Positions 43,604 to 51,952 of a stretch of 64,000 nucleotides of DNA are shown here, one piece after another. Under the pieces are notes generated by a model, which was not told the origin of the DNA, ran no database searches, and saw only the letters and a list, made by a program, of their open reading frames with translations. The translations under genes were made by a program, and so were the position numbers. Positions within the stretch are counted from its first letter, which is position 1, and each line of letters starts with the position of its first letter. Location: assembly GCF_900129465.1 (NCBI RefSeq), contig NZ_FSRA01000001.1, positions 2,358,482 through 2,422,481 on the forward strand, read 5' to 3'. The DNA comes from Chitinophaga niabensis. GTDB lineage: Bacteria > Bacteroidota > Bacteroidia > Chitinophagales > Chitinophagaceae.

Positions 43604-46096
43604 TTATTTCCTAAGCCGTTGCCGGATACTCATTAAAAATCCAACGATCATCACCAATATACCAATCCATAATACATTGATATACGGGAAGATAAGGGCT
43701 TTCATCACTACGTAATCCATGGGATCACGGCTTTCCTTCAACTCCAGTTCCACCTTGTTTTCATTCGGTAATATTTTGGTGAACCGCACAGCGAGGGATA
43801 AGGGAGCAATCGTGTCCGGAATATTACTCTGGAAACTGCTGTCCCGGATAAAATACACGGGCTGCATGGTGAAATCCCCGTTGCTGCGGGTATGTACATC
43901 CAGCTGTGCCCCAACGGCTATATCTCCCGGTTCTGCATGGTAGTTCTTTTGCACCGGCCCCGTTTTAAGGGCAGTGAGTACCATAAAGCCTTTGGAGAAG
44001 AAGATGGTATCGCCCTGGGCAATGGTATGCGGCGTATATGGCAGGGTATCCGTTACCACATCTTTGCGGGGTACGGCGGTGATATAGGTAAAGATGTCCC
44101 TGGTGAGGTAATGTTTGGAATCCGGGTTAGGTGTGATACCATCCTGGCCCCTAACGGAAAGATAGGCATCCGGGTAGAGCGTAAAACGTTCTTTGGCTAC
44201 ATCTTCCAGTTTATCCTTCTTTTCATAGTCGATGATGAAGAAGGTTTTGGCTTTATCTGCCGTGCCAATGGAATCTCCCTTGTAAGTCACGAAATAAGGA
44301 CCCATTTGTACGGGTAAACCTTTGGGCAGCATGATGTTCTCTTTGGAATCCTGGCCGCTTTCCTTTGTGAAATAACCGGCGAGCATACCCATGCTGTCTA
44401 TAGACAGCACCTGTTTTTTGGAAGAAGAAATGAGGATCCCCAGCAGTGCCAGGCCAAAACCAATATGCGCTACGGAAGCGCCTGCTGCTTTGGCTTTTCC
44501 TTTCAGTACGCCGAAGATATAGAAGAGGTTGGCCACAATAGCATAGACACTGGCAAACAGCATCAGGTAGATGGCCACCAGGAAACCTGCCCCGTAATTC
44601 ACATAATCGATCTTGCCGAACCAGCCGATCATTACTGTGGCTAACACTGCTACCAGCGTAGGCCAGGCCAGTTTCTTCATCACGGTGTTCTTCGGCGTAT
44701 CCTTATATTTCAGGAATTGAATGATAGCAGTCAGGAGACCGATCACCGTAGCCAGCCAGATCTGGATCTGGTTATAGTGGAACACCACATCGGTAGGCGG
44801 CGCAAAGTCTTCCAGGTTGAAGAGCTTCTTCAGTCCTAATCCGTCCAGCACCTTGTTCCATACAGGGATGGAGGTGGTAAAGGTGATCTGTATAGCTGCC
44901 ACCATCAGGATGAGGGCACCTACAAATAACCAGAACTCACGGGAATAGGTACTTTCTTCCTTTTTCACAGACGGGATCTCCTTATTCCGCCAGATCAGCA
45001 GGAAAAGGGAAGGAATAGCGAATACAGCCATGGATACCAGCAGCTGTGCTGTCAGCCCCAGGTCTGTAAAGGAGTGTACGGAAGTTTGCCCCAGTACGCC
45101 GCTTTTGGTGAGGAAAGAAGAATATAAAATGAGGGTATAAGAAATGATCACGAAAAAGAAAGAGGAACGCAGGGCATGACCGGAACTGCGGAACGCCAGC
45201 ATGGTATGAATGCCTGCGATCATGGTCAGCCAGGGTACCAGGGAGGCATTCTCTACGGGGTCCCAAGCCCAGTAACCACCAAACGTGAGGGATTCGTAAG
45301 CCCAGGCGGCTCCCATCATGATACCCGTGCCCAGCATCATAGCGGAAAACAGGGTCCAGGGTAAAGCCGGTTTGATCCATTCTCCGAACTGGCGGGTCCA
45401 TAGGCCGGCTACACCGTATGCAAAAGGAATGATCACGGAAGCAAAACCCAGGAACAATACCGGCGGGTGGATCACCATCCAGTAGTTCTTCAGCAGTTCA
45501 TTCAACCCGTTACCTTCTACAAACTGCTTAAACTGCAGGTAGTTAGGGTTCTGGAAAACGGGGGAATCCGGCGCATCCTGGCGCATGAGAATGAAAGGAT
45601 TGCTGCCTAAACGGTATTCAATACCGGGAACATAGATCCCCAGGATCATACTGCCCATCAGCAATTGGGAAAGGGCCATCACGGTCATAACCGGGGCTTC
45701 CCACTTCTTGCTGGTGAAGATCAGCACACAGCCCAGGAGGCTTTGCCATACGCTCCAAAGCAGGAAGCTGCCCTCCTGCCCTTCCCAGAAGCAGCTAAAC
45801 AGGTATTTCACCTCCAGGTCGCGGGAAGAGTGCTGCCAGGCATATTTGTATTCAAAAAGGTGATTGGCAATGATGTAGTAAAGGATGCTGAATACAGCAA
45901 TGATGGAAGCCGTTTGCACAAAAAAGGCCCAGCGGCCGAGTTTGAGCCAGGAGGTCTTTTTTAATTCATCCGTAGCCCTTGTACTGTTGAAGAACGACAC
46001 CAAAGCAACGAAAGACGCTACAAACGCCACTATGCTGAAGAAATGGCCTAACTGGCCGGGTAGCAGATGCTCCCCTATATATTTTATATTTTCCAA
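43604..46096 (-). CDS. ccmF: Cytochrome c maturation heme lyase CcmF
   Basis: An 830-residue polytopic membrane protein of about 14-15 helices. The heme-handling WWD motif is seen as GGYWAWDPVENASL near residue 245, and conserved His-bearing loops include WMVIHPPVLFLGF and QHSSRDLEVKYLFS. A large periplasmic loop lies near residues 620-780. With CcmE it attaches heme to apocytochromes c in System I. CcmA, CcmB, CcmC and CcmH homologues are not in the window. It is 65 nt after ccmE in one transcript. Confidence 0.94.
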   Translation of the reverse strand: MENIKYIGEHLLPGQLGHFFSIVAFVASFVALVSFFNSTRATDELKKTSWLKLGRWAFFVQTASIIAVFSILYYIIANHLFEYKYAWQHSSRDLEVKYLFSCFWEGQEGSFLLWSVWQSLLGCVLIFTSKKWEAPVMTVMALSQLLMGSMILGIYVPGIEYRLGSNPFILMRQDAPDSPVFQNPNYLQFKQFVEGNGLNELLKNYWMVIHPPVLFLGFASVIIPFAYGVAGLWTRQFGEWIKPALPWTLFSAMMLGTGIMMGAAWAYESLTFGGYWAWDPVENASLVPWLTMIAGIHTMLAFRSSGHALRSSFFFVIISYTLILYSSFLTKSGVLGQTSVHSFTDLGLTAQLLVSMAVFAIPSLFLLIWRNKEIPSVKKEESTYSREFWLFVGALILMVAAIQITFTTSIPVWNKVLDGLGLKKLFNLEDFAPPTDVVFHYNQIQIWLATVIGLLTAIIQFLKYKDTPKNTVMKKLAWPTLVAVLATVMIGWFGKIDYVNYGAGFLVAIYLMLFASVYAIVANLFYIFGVLKGKAKAAGASVAHIGFGLALLGILISSSKKQVLSIDSMGMLAGYFTKESGQDSKENIMLPKGLPVQMGPYFVTYKGDSIGTADKAKTFFIIDYEKKDKLEDVAKERFTLYPDAYLSVRGQDGITPNPDSKHYLTRDIFTYITAVPRKDVVTDTLPYTPHTIAQGDTIFFSKGFMVLTALKTGPVQKNYHAEPGDIAVGAQLDVHTRSNGDFTMQPVYFIRDSSFQSNIPDTIAPLSLAVRFTKILPNENKVELELKESRDPMDYVVMKALIFPYINVLWIGILVMIVGFLMSIRQRLRK

Positions 46097-46161
46097 GATA
46101 CTACCGTAAGATGTTATAAAAAAGGTGGGAAAATGGTAACGACGATATACAGTTGTTTTCC

Positions 46162-46563
46162 TTAAATTTCTTTAGAAGCGCTATAGGCAGTTTGTTCCTC
46201 CTTGTATTTGGAAGGACATTTCATTAAGATCTTACTGCAATGGAACTCATTACCCATCATCTTGCCGGTGAGTACCAGTTCTGTGGATTTTTCGAAGTCG
46301 GTAGGACGGGTGCCGTTGAAGACCACCTTGGTGATCTCACCGCTTTTGTCCTTCATATAAAAACTGAAATAATTGGCATCTTTGGCAGGATCATAAACCA
46401 CTGCCTTGGCAGTGTCCAGGGCCCCGATCACGTGGATCTCCTTTCCTTCTTTCTTTTTGGCCGTAGCGAAGGTTTCATAGGTACTGAAATCCCCTACCAG
46501 CATTACCATGCCGGCAACGCACACCGCTATTACGATCAGTAAAATTAAACTTGTCTTCTTCAT
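46162..46563 (-). CDS. ccmE: Heme chaperone CcmE, Cys-x3-Tyr form
   Basis: A 133-residue protein from the ATG at 46563 (MKKTSLILLIVIAVCVAGMV), with one membrane anchor and an OB-fold in the periplasm. The longer frame from 46650 is rejected as it runs through the promoter. The heme-attachment site, His-x3-Tyr in E. coli, is replaced by CPSKY (Cys-x3-Tyr) near residue 119, as in the cysteine-type CcmE of some anaerobes and other Bacteroidota. This implies a different covalent heme linkage before transfer to CcmF. Confidence 0.93.
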   Translation of the reverse strand: MKKTSLILLIVIAVCVAGMVMLVGDFSTYETFATAKKKEGKEIHVIGALDTAKAVVYDPAKDANYFSFYMKDKSGEITKVVFNGTRPTDFEKSTELVLTGKMMGNEFHCSKILMKCPSKYKEEQTAYSASKEI

Positions 46564-46584
46564 CCTTACCAGATTATTAATAAA

Positions 46585-46592
46585 CAAAGATA
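46585..46592 (-). promoter_or_regulatory. -7 promoter box of ccmE
   Basis: TATCTTTG on the minus strand, a full TAnnTTTG match, 22 nt from the ccmE ATG. No clear upstream TTTG. Confidence 0.55.
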
Positions 46593-46660
46593 GCCAAAAA
46601 CCTGAATGCCTATGGCTGATATTCGTCAGGTTTCCTCCCCCCGGAACCAATTTTTACCTT

Positions 46661-46668
46661 TACCTTTG
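46661..46668 (+). promoter_or_regulatory. -7 promoter box of the agmatinase-like operon
   Basis: TACCTTTG on the plus strand, a full TAnnTTTG match, 29 nt before the ATG at 46698. It is divergent from the ccmE box 70 nt away. Confidence 0.55.
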
Positions 46669-46697
46669 CGGCGAAATAAGCAAAGTACTGATTTATC

Positions 46698-47732
46698 ATG
46701 GCTGATCTATCGAATTTTGATCCCAACGCCCCGGGGCTGCTGTCTAACAACATATTCGGGCTGCCCTTCAGCGAAGATGAAGCACGGCTGGTGCTGTTGC
46801 CGGTGCCCTGGGAAGTGACAGTGTCCTACAACAATGGAACAGCCCGCGGGCCGGAACGTATTTTCAAGGCCTCCCACCAGGTGGACCTCTACGATGCGGA
46901 TGTAAAAGATGGCTGGAAACAGGGCTTCTTTATGCGGGAAAGCGACCGGCAGCTGTTGCTCCGCAGCGATTACCTCCGCAAAGAAGCAGAATTGTACCTC
47001 AAATTCCTCGCTGAAGGCGGGGATGTGAAGGAAAACGACTTTCTCCGCAGGTCCCTCGAAGATGTGAACCGTGGTACGCAAAAGATGAACGACTGGGTAT
47101 ATGCCCAAACCCGGGAACTGCTGCAAAAAGGCAAACTGGTAGGGCTGATCGGCGGGGACCACAGTACACCCCTGGGATATTACAAAGCCATTGGAGAGCA
47201 TAAAGGTGATTTTGGTATTTTGCAGATAGATGCCCATTGCGATCTGCGCGACAGTTACGAAGGATTCAAATACTCACATGCTTCCATCATGTACAACGCG
47301 CTGCAGGAAGTACCCCAGCTCAAAAAACTGGTACAGGTGGGTATCCGCGATTATTGCGAGGAAGAACTGGAATATATCCGCAAGAGCGAAGGCAAAGTGT
47401 ATACCTTCTTTGACCAGGAAATGAAAGAAAGGCTGTTTGAAGGAGAAAGCTGGAAGAATATTTGTGACAATATCGTAGCGCAATTGCCCGAACAGGTATA
47501 TATCAGCTTTGACATTGATGGCCTCGATCCCAAGCTGTGCCCGCATACCGGCACACCCGTAGCCGGAGGGCTGGAAGGGCCACAGGTGTTCTACCTCTTC
47601 AGGAAAGTGCTGGAAAGCGGCCGCAAACTGATAGGGTTCGATCTGAATGAAGTGAGTGCAGGGCATGACGACTGGGATGCCAATGTAGGCGCCCGCATGC
47701 TTTTTAAATTGTGTAACCTGATCGTTAAATAA
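46698..47732 (+). CDS. Arginase/agmatinase/formimidoylglutamase-family ureohydrolase
   Basis: A 344-residue ureohydrolase. The binuclear manganese-site motifs are present in order: GGDHSTPLG, DAHCDLRDSYEG and SFDIDGLDP, with GLDPKLCPHTGTP and DLNEVSAGHDD following. The N terminus (LLPVPWEVTVSYNNGTARGPERIF) is typical of the agmatinase branch found widely in Bacteroidota. It may cleave agmatine or another guanidino compound; the exact substrate is unknown. It is linked to the next two genes by gaps of 2 and 1 nt, so the three form a tight operon. Confidence 0.9.
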   Translation: MADLSNFDPNAPGLLSNNIFGLPFSEDEARLVLLPVPWEVTVSYNNGTARGPERIFKASHQVDLYDADVKDGWKQGFFMRESDRQLLLRSDYLRKEAELYLKFLAEGGDVKENDFLRRSLEDVNRGTQKMNDWVYAQTRELLQKGKLVGLIGGDHSTPLGYYKAIGEHKGDFGILQIDAHCDLRDSYEGFKYSHASIMYNALQEVPQLKKLVQVGIRDYCEEELEYIRKSEGKVYTFFDQEMKERLFEGESWKNICDNIVAQLPEQVYISFDIDGLDPKLCPHTGTPVAGGLEGPQVFYLFRKVLESGRKLIGFDLNEVSAGHDDWDANVGARMLFKLCNLIVK

Positions 47733-47734
47733 AA

Positions 47735-48325
47735 ATGTACAAACTCAGAATACTACATCCCAATGCTATGACACGCCTGCGTTTGCAGCCGGTAATGCAT
47801 GGCATGGCGGGTATCCTTTTCCTTTTTAATGTGATCGGCATCTATAAAATGGATGATCCCAACTGGCTGATTGCGGCGCTTTTTGTGATCATGGGGCTGG
47901 CCAGCATCTTCTTCCCTTTTATTATGAAGAACATCCGCAAATTCGGCGAAGCAAACTCGCTGATGCGCATGCTGCAGGCCTTTACGCTCATGAGCGGATG
48001 TTTATACTTCCTCTCCCACCTGCAACCCATTGTGGGCTTCACGATGCTGCTGGCAGGATTAGGAATGGCCTATATCGGTTATGCGGAGTTTAAGATACTG
48101 CAACCCTCTTTCATTGAGATTGATACCACGGGCATTACGCTCCCCGGCATCTTTTCCAACCGCCGGACCGGATGGAACGAAATGAAAAACGTAATTTTGC
48201 GGAATGACCTGCTCACGCTGGACTTTAAGAACAATAAGATCCTGCAGCTGGAAGTACTCGATGAAATATCGCCACTGAAAACAGCAGAGATGAATACTTT
48301 TTTTGAAAAACGGACCCAATCATAA
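47735..48325 (+). CDS. Four-helix membrane protein of unknown function
   Basis: A 196-residue inner-membrane protein. Four hydrophobic helices (GMAGILFLFNVIGIY, WLIAALFVIMGLASIFFPF, AFTLMSGCLYFLSHL and IVGFTMLLAGLGMAYIGY) lie in the first 125 residues; the C-terminal 70 residues are a soluble beta-rich, PH-like segment (GITLPGIFSNRRTGWNEMKNVILRNDLLTLDFK), as in bacterial PH-domain membrane proteins. Spacing of 2 nt from the gene before and 1 nt to the gene after argues that it works with them. Function unknown. Confidence 0.75.
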   Translation: MYKLRILHPNAMTRLRLQPVMHGMAGILFLFNVIGIYKMDDPNWLIAALFVIMGLASIFFPFIMKNIRKFGEANSLMRMLQAFTLMSGCLYFLSHLQPIVGFTMLLAGLGMAYIGYAEFKILQPSFIEIDTTGITLPGIFSNRRTGWNEMKNVILRNDLLTLDFKNNKILQLEVLDEISPLKTAEMNTFFEKRTQS

Positions 48326-48326
48326 C

Positions 48327-49622
48327 ATGAACGTATCGCCATATATATTGTATTCAGACGGGAAGGGAAATATCTTTGAAGATACGTCTCTCTACGTAGT
48401 AGGCCGCAGTGGCTGGGATGCTGTACCTATCCCCGAAGATGAATGGATAGAATTGCCGCAGGGCGGACAGTTGTATGAACTGCCCGGACGCCGTGGTATT
48501 GGTATAGATGTGGAAACCGGCGATATGCGGCTCTGCGAAAAAGGCTGGGCCGTAGCGGCGTTCATTCCTCCTGCACATACCGCCTTTTACATCGCGGCAT
48601 ATGAAACAGCACCGGATGCTCCTACCCTGCCGCTGTTCTGTTATGTAGCAGCCGGATGGCACAACGATAAGTTCTATGTACCCGCCATGCGGATAGAAAA
48701 TGATATCCGCCAGGAAGCAGCGGGCTTTGATGATAAAAAAGTACACAGTGGCGTTGAGCAGATGATGGAAGCATACCCGCACAACAGGCTGGTACAACAC
48801 CTCGCCAATAATTGCGCGTTAACCTATCACTGCCCTGCCGCCAGGAATTATTTCATCGGCAGATGGGAATGCCCTATCCCCACTTCTCCTGCCTGTAATG
48901 CCAATTGCCTGGGCTGCATTTCCTTTCAGCCGGAAGATGAAACCATCGTATCCCCGCAGGACCGGCTCACCTTCAAACCCACGGCAGCAGAGATCGTGGA
49001 GTTCACGGTGCCGCATCTTGAAACAGCACCTTTCCCGATTGTAAGTTATGGACAGGGATGTGAAGGAGAACCTTTGCTGATGTGGGAAACCATCCGCGAA
49101 TCCATTATCGAAATAAGGAAACATACCCCCAAGGGAAGTATCAATATCAATACGAACGGCAGTAAACCAAATGCAGTAAGGGAACTATGTAAAGTTGGCC
49201 TGAACAGCATCCGCGTAAGCCTGAACTCTGTTCGTGAACACATCTACACACCTTACTACCGCCCCAATAACTACACTTTCAGAGACATCGTGGAAAGCAT
49301 TAAAGTAGTGCGTGAACACGGTGGCTGGGCCTCCATCAATTACTTCGTATTCCCCGGTATGACGGATAGCGTGGAAGAATATGAAGCACTAAGGGAACTG
49401 ATCCGCGAAACAGGATTAAGCATGATCCAGTGGCGCAGTTTCAACATTGATCCGGATTGGTACCTGGGCAAGATCGGCGTTACAGAAACCGGCGAGTGCC
49501 TGGGTATGAAACAAATGATCGAATTGATCCGGGAAGAATTCCCCGATCTCAAATTCGGCTATTTCAACCCGCCCATAGAAAGGATCAATGGGAACTATGA
49601 GATGGACTTTGCACACGCTTAG
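48327..49622 (+). CDS. Radical SAM protein
   Basis: A 431-residue protein from the ATG at 48327, one nt after the previous stop (MNVSPYILYSDGKG); the in-frame TTG at 48303 is rejected. The first 180 residues form a domain I do not recognise, then the 4Fe-4S motif CNANCLGC (Cys near 190, 194 and 197) and a partial TIM barrel (GQGCEGEPLLMWETI, SINTNGSKP, IRVSLNSVREHIY). It belongs with the viperin/MoaA-like SPASM-free group by appearance. The reaction is unknown; operon partners are an ureohydrolase-like enzyme and a membrane protein. Confidence 0.88.
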   Translation: MNVSPYILYSDGKGNIFEDTSLYVVGRSGWDAVPIPEDEWIELPQGGQLYELPGRRGIGIDVETGDMRLCEKGWAVAAFIPPAHTAFYIAAYETAPDAPTLPLFCYVAAGWHNDKFYVPAMRIENDIRQEAAGFDDKKVHSGVEQMMEAYPHNRLVQHLANNCALTYHCPAARNYFIGRWECPIPTSPACNANCLGCISFQPEDETIVSPQDRLTFKPTAAEIVEFTVPHLETAPFPIVSYGQGCEGEPLLMWETIRESIIEIRKHTPKGSININTNGSKPNAVRELCKVGLNSIRVSLNSVREHIYTPYYRPNNYTFRDIVESIKVVREHGGWASINYFVFPGMTDSVEEYEALRELIRETGLSMIQWRSFNIDPDWYLGKIGVTETGECLGMKQMIELIREEFPDLKFGYFNPPIERINGNYEMDFAHA

Positions 49623-49672
49623 GATCAGTGAGGTTCACCCTGGATGTTTTGTACATTTTGCACACGCTTAGG
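49608..49672. repeat. Exact 16-bp direct repeat across a convergent gene junction
   Basis: TTTGCACACGCTTAGG occurs at 49608-49623, covering the last codons and stop of the radical SAM gene, and again at 49657-49672 inside the C-terminal part of the MFS gene. Spacing is 49 bp start to start. Confidence 0.8.
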
Positions 49673-50860
49673 CAGCAATAACCTGAATCCAAAAAATGTG
49701 AGTACGCAGATGGCTGCCACTGTATACCACCAGTTCGTATAACCCAGGTGACGTACCACGTATGCCCCTAAAGTAGGCGCTACGATCGTGGATACACAAT
49801 AGGCCACGGTATACAGGCCGGCATATTCCCCGCGGTTATGGTCCTGGCTCCGGTGGATCCAGAAGTTATTCATAAAAGGCATCGTGAGCATTTCCGCAAG
49901 TGTGAAGGACAGTGCGTAAATAAATGCCACAAACACATAAGGCGGAAAGATATTAAACAACAGGTAAGAGAAACCCATCATGATCACACCATAACCAATG
50001 TACAATACATCCGGCCGCTTGTTCTCCAGCTTATACACCAGGATCATTTCAAACAACGCGATCGCCACACCGTTCACAGACATACTCAGCCCTATCATAG
50101 CTTCAGACATGAGGAATTTTTCCTTGAAGAATACAGGAACGATATTGAACATCTGGAACAGGCAGACCCCGTTCAGCATTACCAGGATGATAAAGAAAAT
50201 ATAACGCCCGTCCCGGTAAGCAGAACCATTGCCCTTCACCACTTCTTTTTTCACTTCCTTTTTTACAGGGCCGTGTACAGGCTTCAGCACAGCACGTAGT
50301 AATAATGCCGCAGCGATACAGGTAAGGCCATCTGCCCAGAATAATAACCTGTAATTGAAACTGGCCAGCAAACCACCTACAGCAGGGCCCACTGCCCAGC
50401 CCATATTCACCGCCAGGCGGATGAGGGAATAGGAACGCAGCCTGCTGGATTCATCGCTGTAGTGTACCACTGCCGCAGCGTTGGCAGGTCTGAAACCTTC
50501 TCCCACCATACCCAGTATAAAGATGGTAACCACAAACTGCGGAAAAGTACGCATCTGGCCCAGTACAATGAACATAACCCCATTGAGCACCAGGCTCCAG
50601 AACTGGATGGGATAAAAACCCAGCTTATCAGATAATTTTCCTCCCAGCACAGCCCCTGCTATAGCACCAATGCCATATACGGTAATGGTAAATCCTGCCT
50701 GTTCCAGCGGAAAATGCAATTCAAACGTGAGGTAAACCGTTAAGAAAGGAATTACCATGGTGCCGCTACGATTGATCAGCAGCACAGATGCCAGCCACCA
50801 TATGGGTTTTGAGATACCACCATAGGCACTTTTATAGAGCGATAGTGTTTGGTTGAACAT
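49625..50860 (-). CDS. MFS transporter
   Basis: A 411-residue major facilitator protein with about 12 hydrophobic helices. The conserved cytoplasmic loop between helices 2 and 3 is GGKLSDKLGFYP, matching the MFS G-x3-D-R/K-x-G motif; a central loop with VKKEVKKEVVKG divides the two halves. Such proteins export drugs or carry metabolites. It is convergent with, and only 2 nt from, the radical SAM gene. Substrate unknown. Confidence 0.9.
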   Translation of the reverse strand: MFNQTLSLYKSAYGGISKPIWWLASVLLINRSGTMVIPFLTVYLTFELHFPLEQAGFTITVYGIGAIAGAVLGGKLSDKLGFYPIQFWSLVLNGVMFIVLGQMRTFPQFVVTIFILGMVGEGFRPANAAAVVHYSDESSRLRSYSLIRLAVNMGWAVGPAVGGLLASFNYRLLFWADGLTCIAAALLLRAVLKPVHGPVKKEVKKEVVKGNGSAYRDGRYIFFIILVMLNGVCLFQMFNIVPVFFKEKFLMSEAMIGLSMSVNGVAIALFEMILVYKLENKRPDVLYIGYGVIMMGFSYLLFNIFPPYVFVAFIYALSFTLAEMLTMPFMNNFWIHRSQDHNRGEYAGLYTVAYCVSTIVAPTLGAYVVRHLGYTNWWYTVAAICVLTFFGFRLLLPKRVQNVQNIQGEPH

Positions 50861-50977
50861 AATTTATTATGGAATCGAAGCTAAACATCCATCTATCAAC
50901 TACCAAATGGAAAGTGATCAATAAGATTTAACATATTATCACTGAAGGATAAAGAATAACCCGTAACAAAAAAATAT

Positions 50978-50985
50978 TAACTTTG
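50978..50985 (+). promoter_or_regulatory. -7 promoter box of the tonB-like gene
   Basis: TAACTTTG, a full match to TAnnTTTG, ends 7 nt before the ATG at 50993. The predicted start of transcription falls within a few bases of the start codon, so the mRNA would be nearly leaderless. No TTTG at 19-21 nt upstream. Confidence 0.5.
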
Positions 50986-50992
50986 GAACAAG

Positions 50993-51880
50993 ATGGCAGA
51001 TCAAAAACAAGGAAAGAATCTTAAAGCACTGGGTATAACCATTGGAGTACATGCGTTATTGTTAGTAGCGTTGTTCCTGATCGGCTTTTCCGCGCCTCCT
51101 CCATTGCCTGATCAGGACCTGGGCATGGAAGTGAACCTGGGTACATCTGATGACGGTATGGGAGATGAACAGCCGCTCAATCCTAATCCGCCTGCTGCCA
51201 GCCAGCCGGTGCCATCTGCTCCGCAAAACTCACCTGCGCCGGACAAAACGGAAGGTAATACGGAAGAATTAGCCACACAGAATGAAGAAGAAGCGCCGGA
51301 AGTGGCCAAACCCGTTAAACCTGCCCCTAAACCAAAAGAGATTGCCAAAACTTTAGATATAAAACCGGAAAAAACACCTAAGCCCAAAGCCGTACAACCA
51401 CCTGCCCCTACTCCTCCTGCACCGAAACCAAAGCCTAAAGCGGTATTCACCGGCGGTACTTCCAATAGTGCCAACAGCGGAAACAGCGCCAATGGCAGTA
51501 ACAACTCAACAGGAGAAGGTAATACAGGCCGCCCGGGAGACCGTGGCGTGATAGGGGGAGATCCTAATGCAACAGGTTATACCGGAACACCTGGTGCAGG
51601 AAGAGGCGCTTCTGACTTCAACATGAGGGGCAGAAGCCTGGTGAACCGCCCTGCTGTTAGCTGGGATGGGAACGAAACCGGCTATGTAGCTGTAAACATC
51701 AAAGTTGACAGGGATGGAAATGTGACCAATGCAACCTATACCATAAGAAATTCCACCATCAACAACCCACAGGCGATCCGTATCGCCATTGATGCCGCAA
51801 AACGTCTGAAGTACAATGCCAGCCCGGATGCACCGGAAGAACAATTCGGTCCCATCCGTTTTTATTTCAAAGCTCAATAA
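50993..51880 (+). CDS. TonB-like energy-transducer protein
   Basis: A 295-residue TonB-type protein. One membrane helix near the N terminus (LGITIGVHALLLVALFLIGFS, residues about 12-32) is followed by a Pro/Lys-rich periplasmic spacer (PPAPTPPAPKPKPKAVF region), a Gly/Asn/Ser segment near residues 160-200, and a C-terminal domain with GYVAVNIKVDRDGNVTNATY, typical of TonB. It should transmit proton-motive energy from ExbBD to SusC-type receptors. No exbB/exbD gene is adjacent. Confidence 0.85.
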   Translation: MADQKQGKNLKALGITIGVHALLLVALFLIGFSAPPPLPDQDLGMEVNLGTSDDGMGDEQPLNPNPPAASQPVPSAPQNSPAPDKTEGNTEELATQNEEEAPEVAKPVKPAPKPKEIAKTLDIKPEKTPKPKAVQPPAPTPPAPKPKPKAVFTGGTSNSANSGNSANGSNNSTGEGNTGRPGDRGVIGGDPNATGYTGTPGAGRGASDFNMRGRSLVNRPAVSWDGNETGYVAVNIKVDRDGNVTNATYTIRNSTINNPQAIRIAIDAAKRLKYNASPDAPEEQFGPIRFYFKAQ

Positions 51881-51952
51881 TAAGATAACAGGCCGTACAG
51901 AATATTCCGTGCGGATTCCCGTTATTATTTATCATTCCCAGGACTTAAATCT

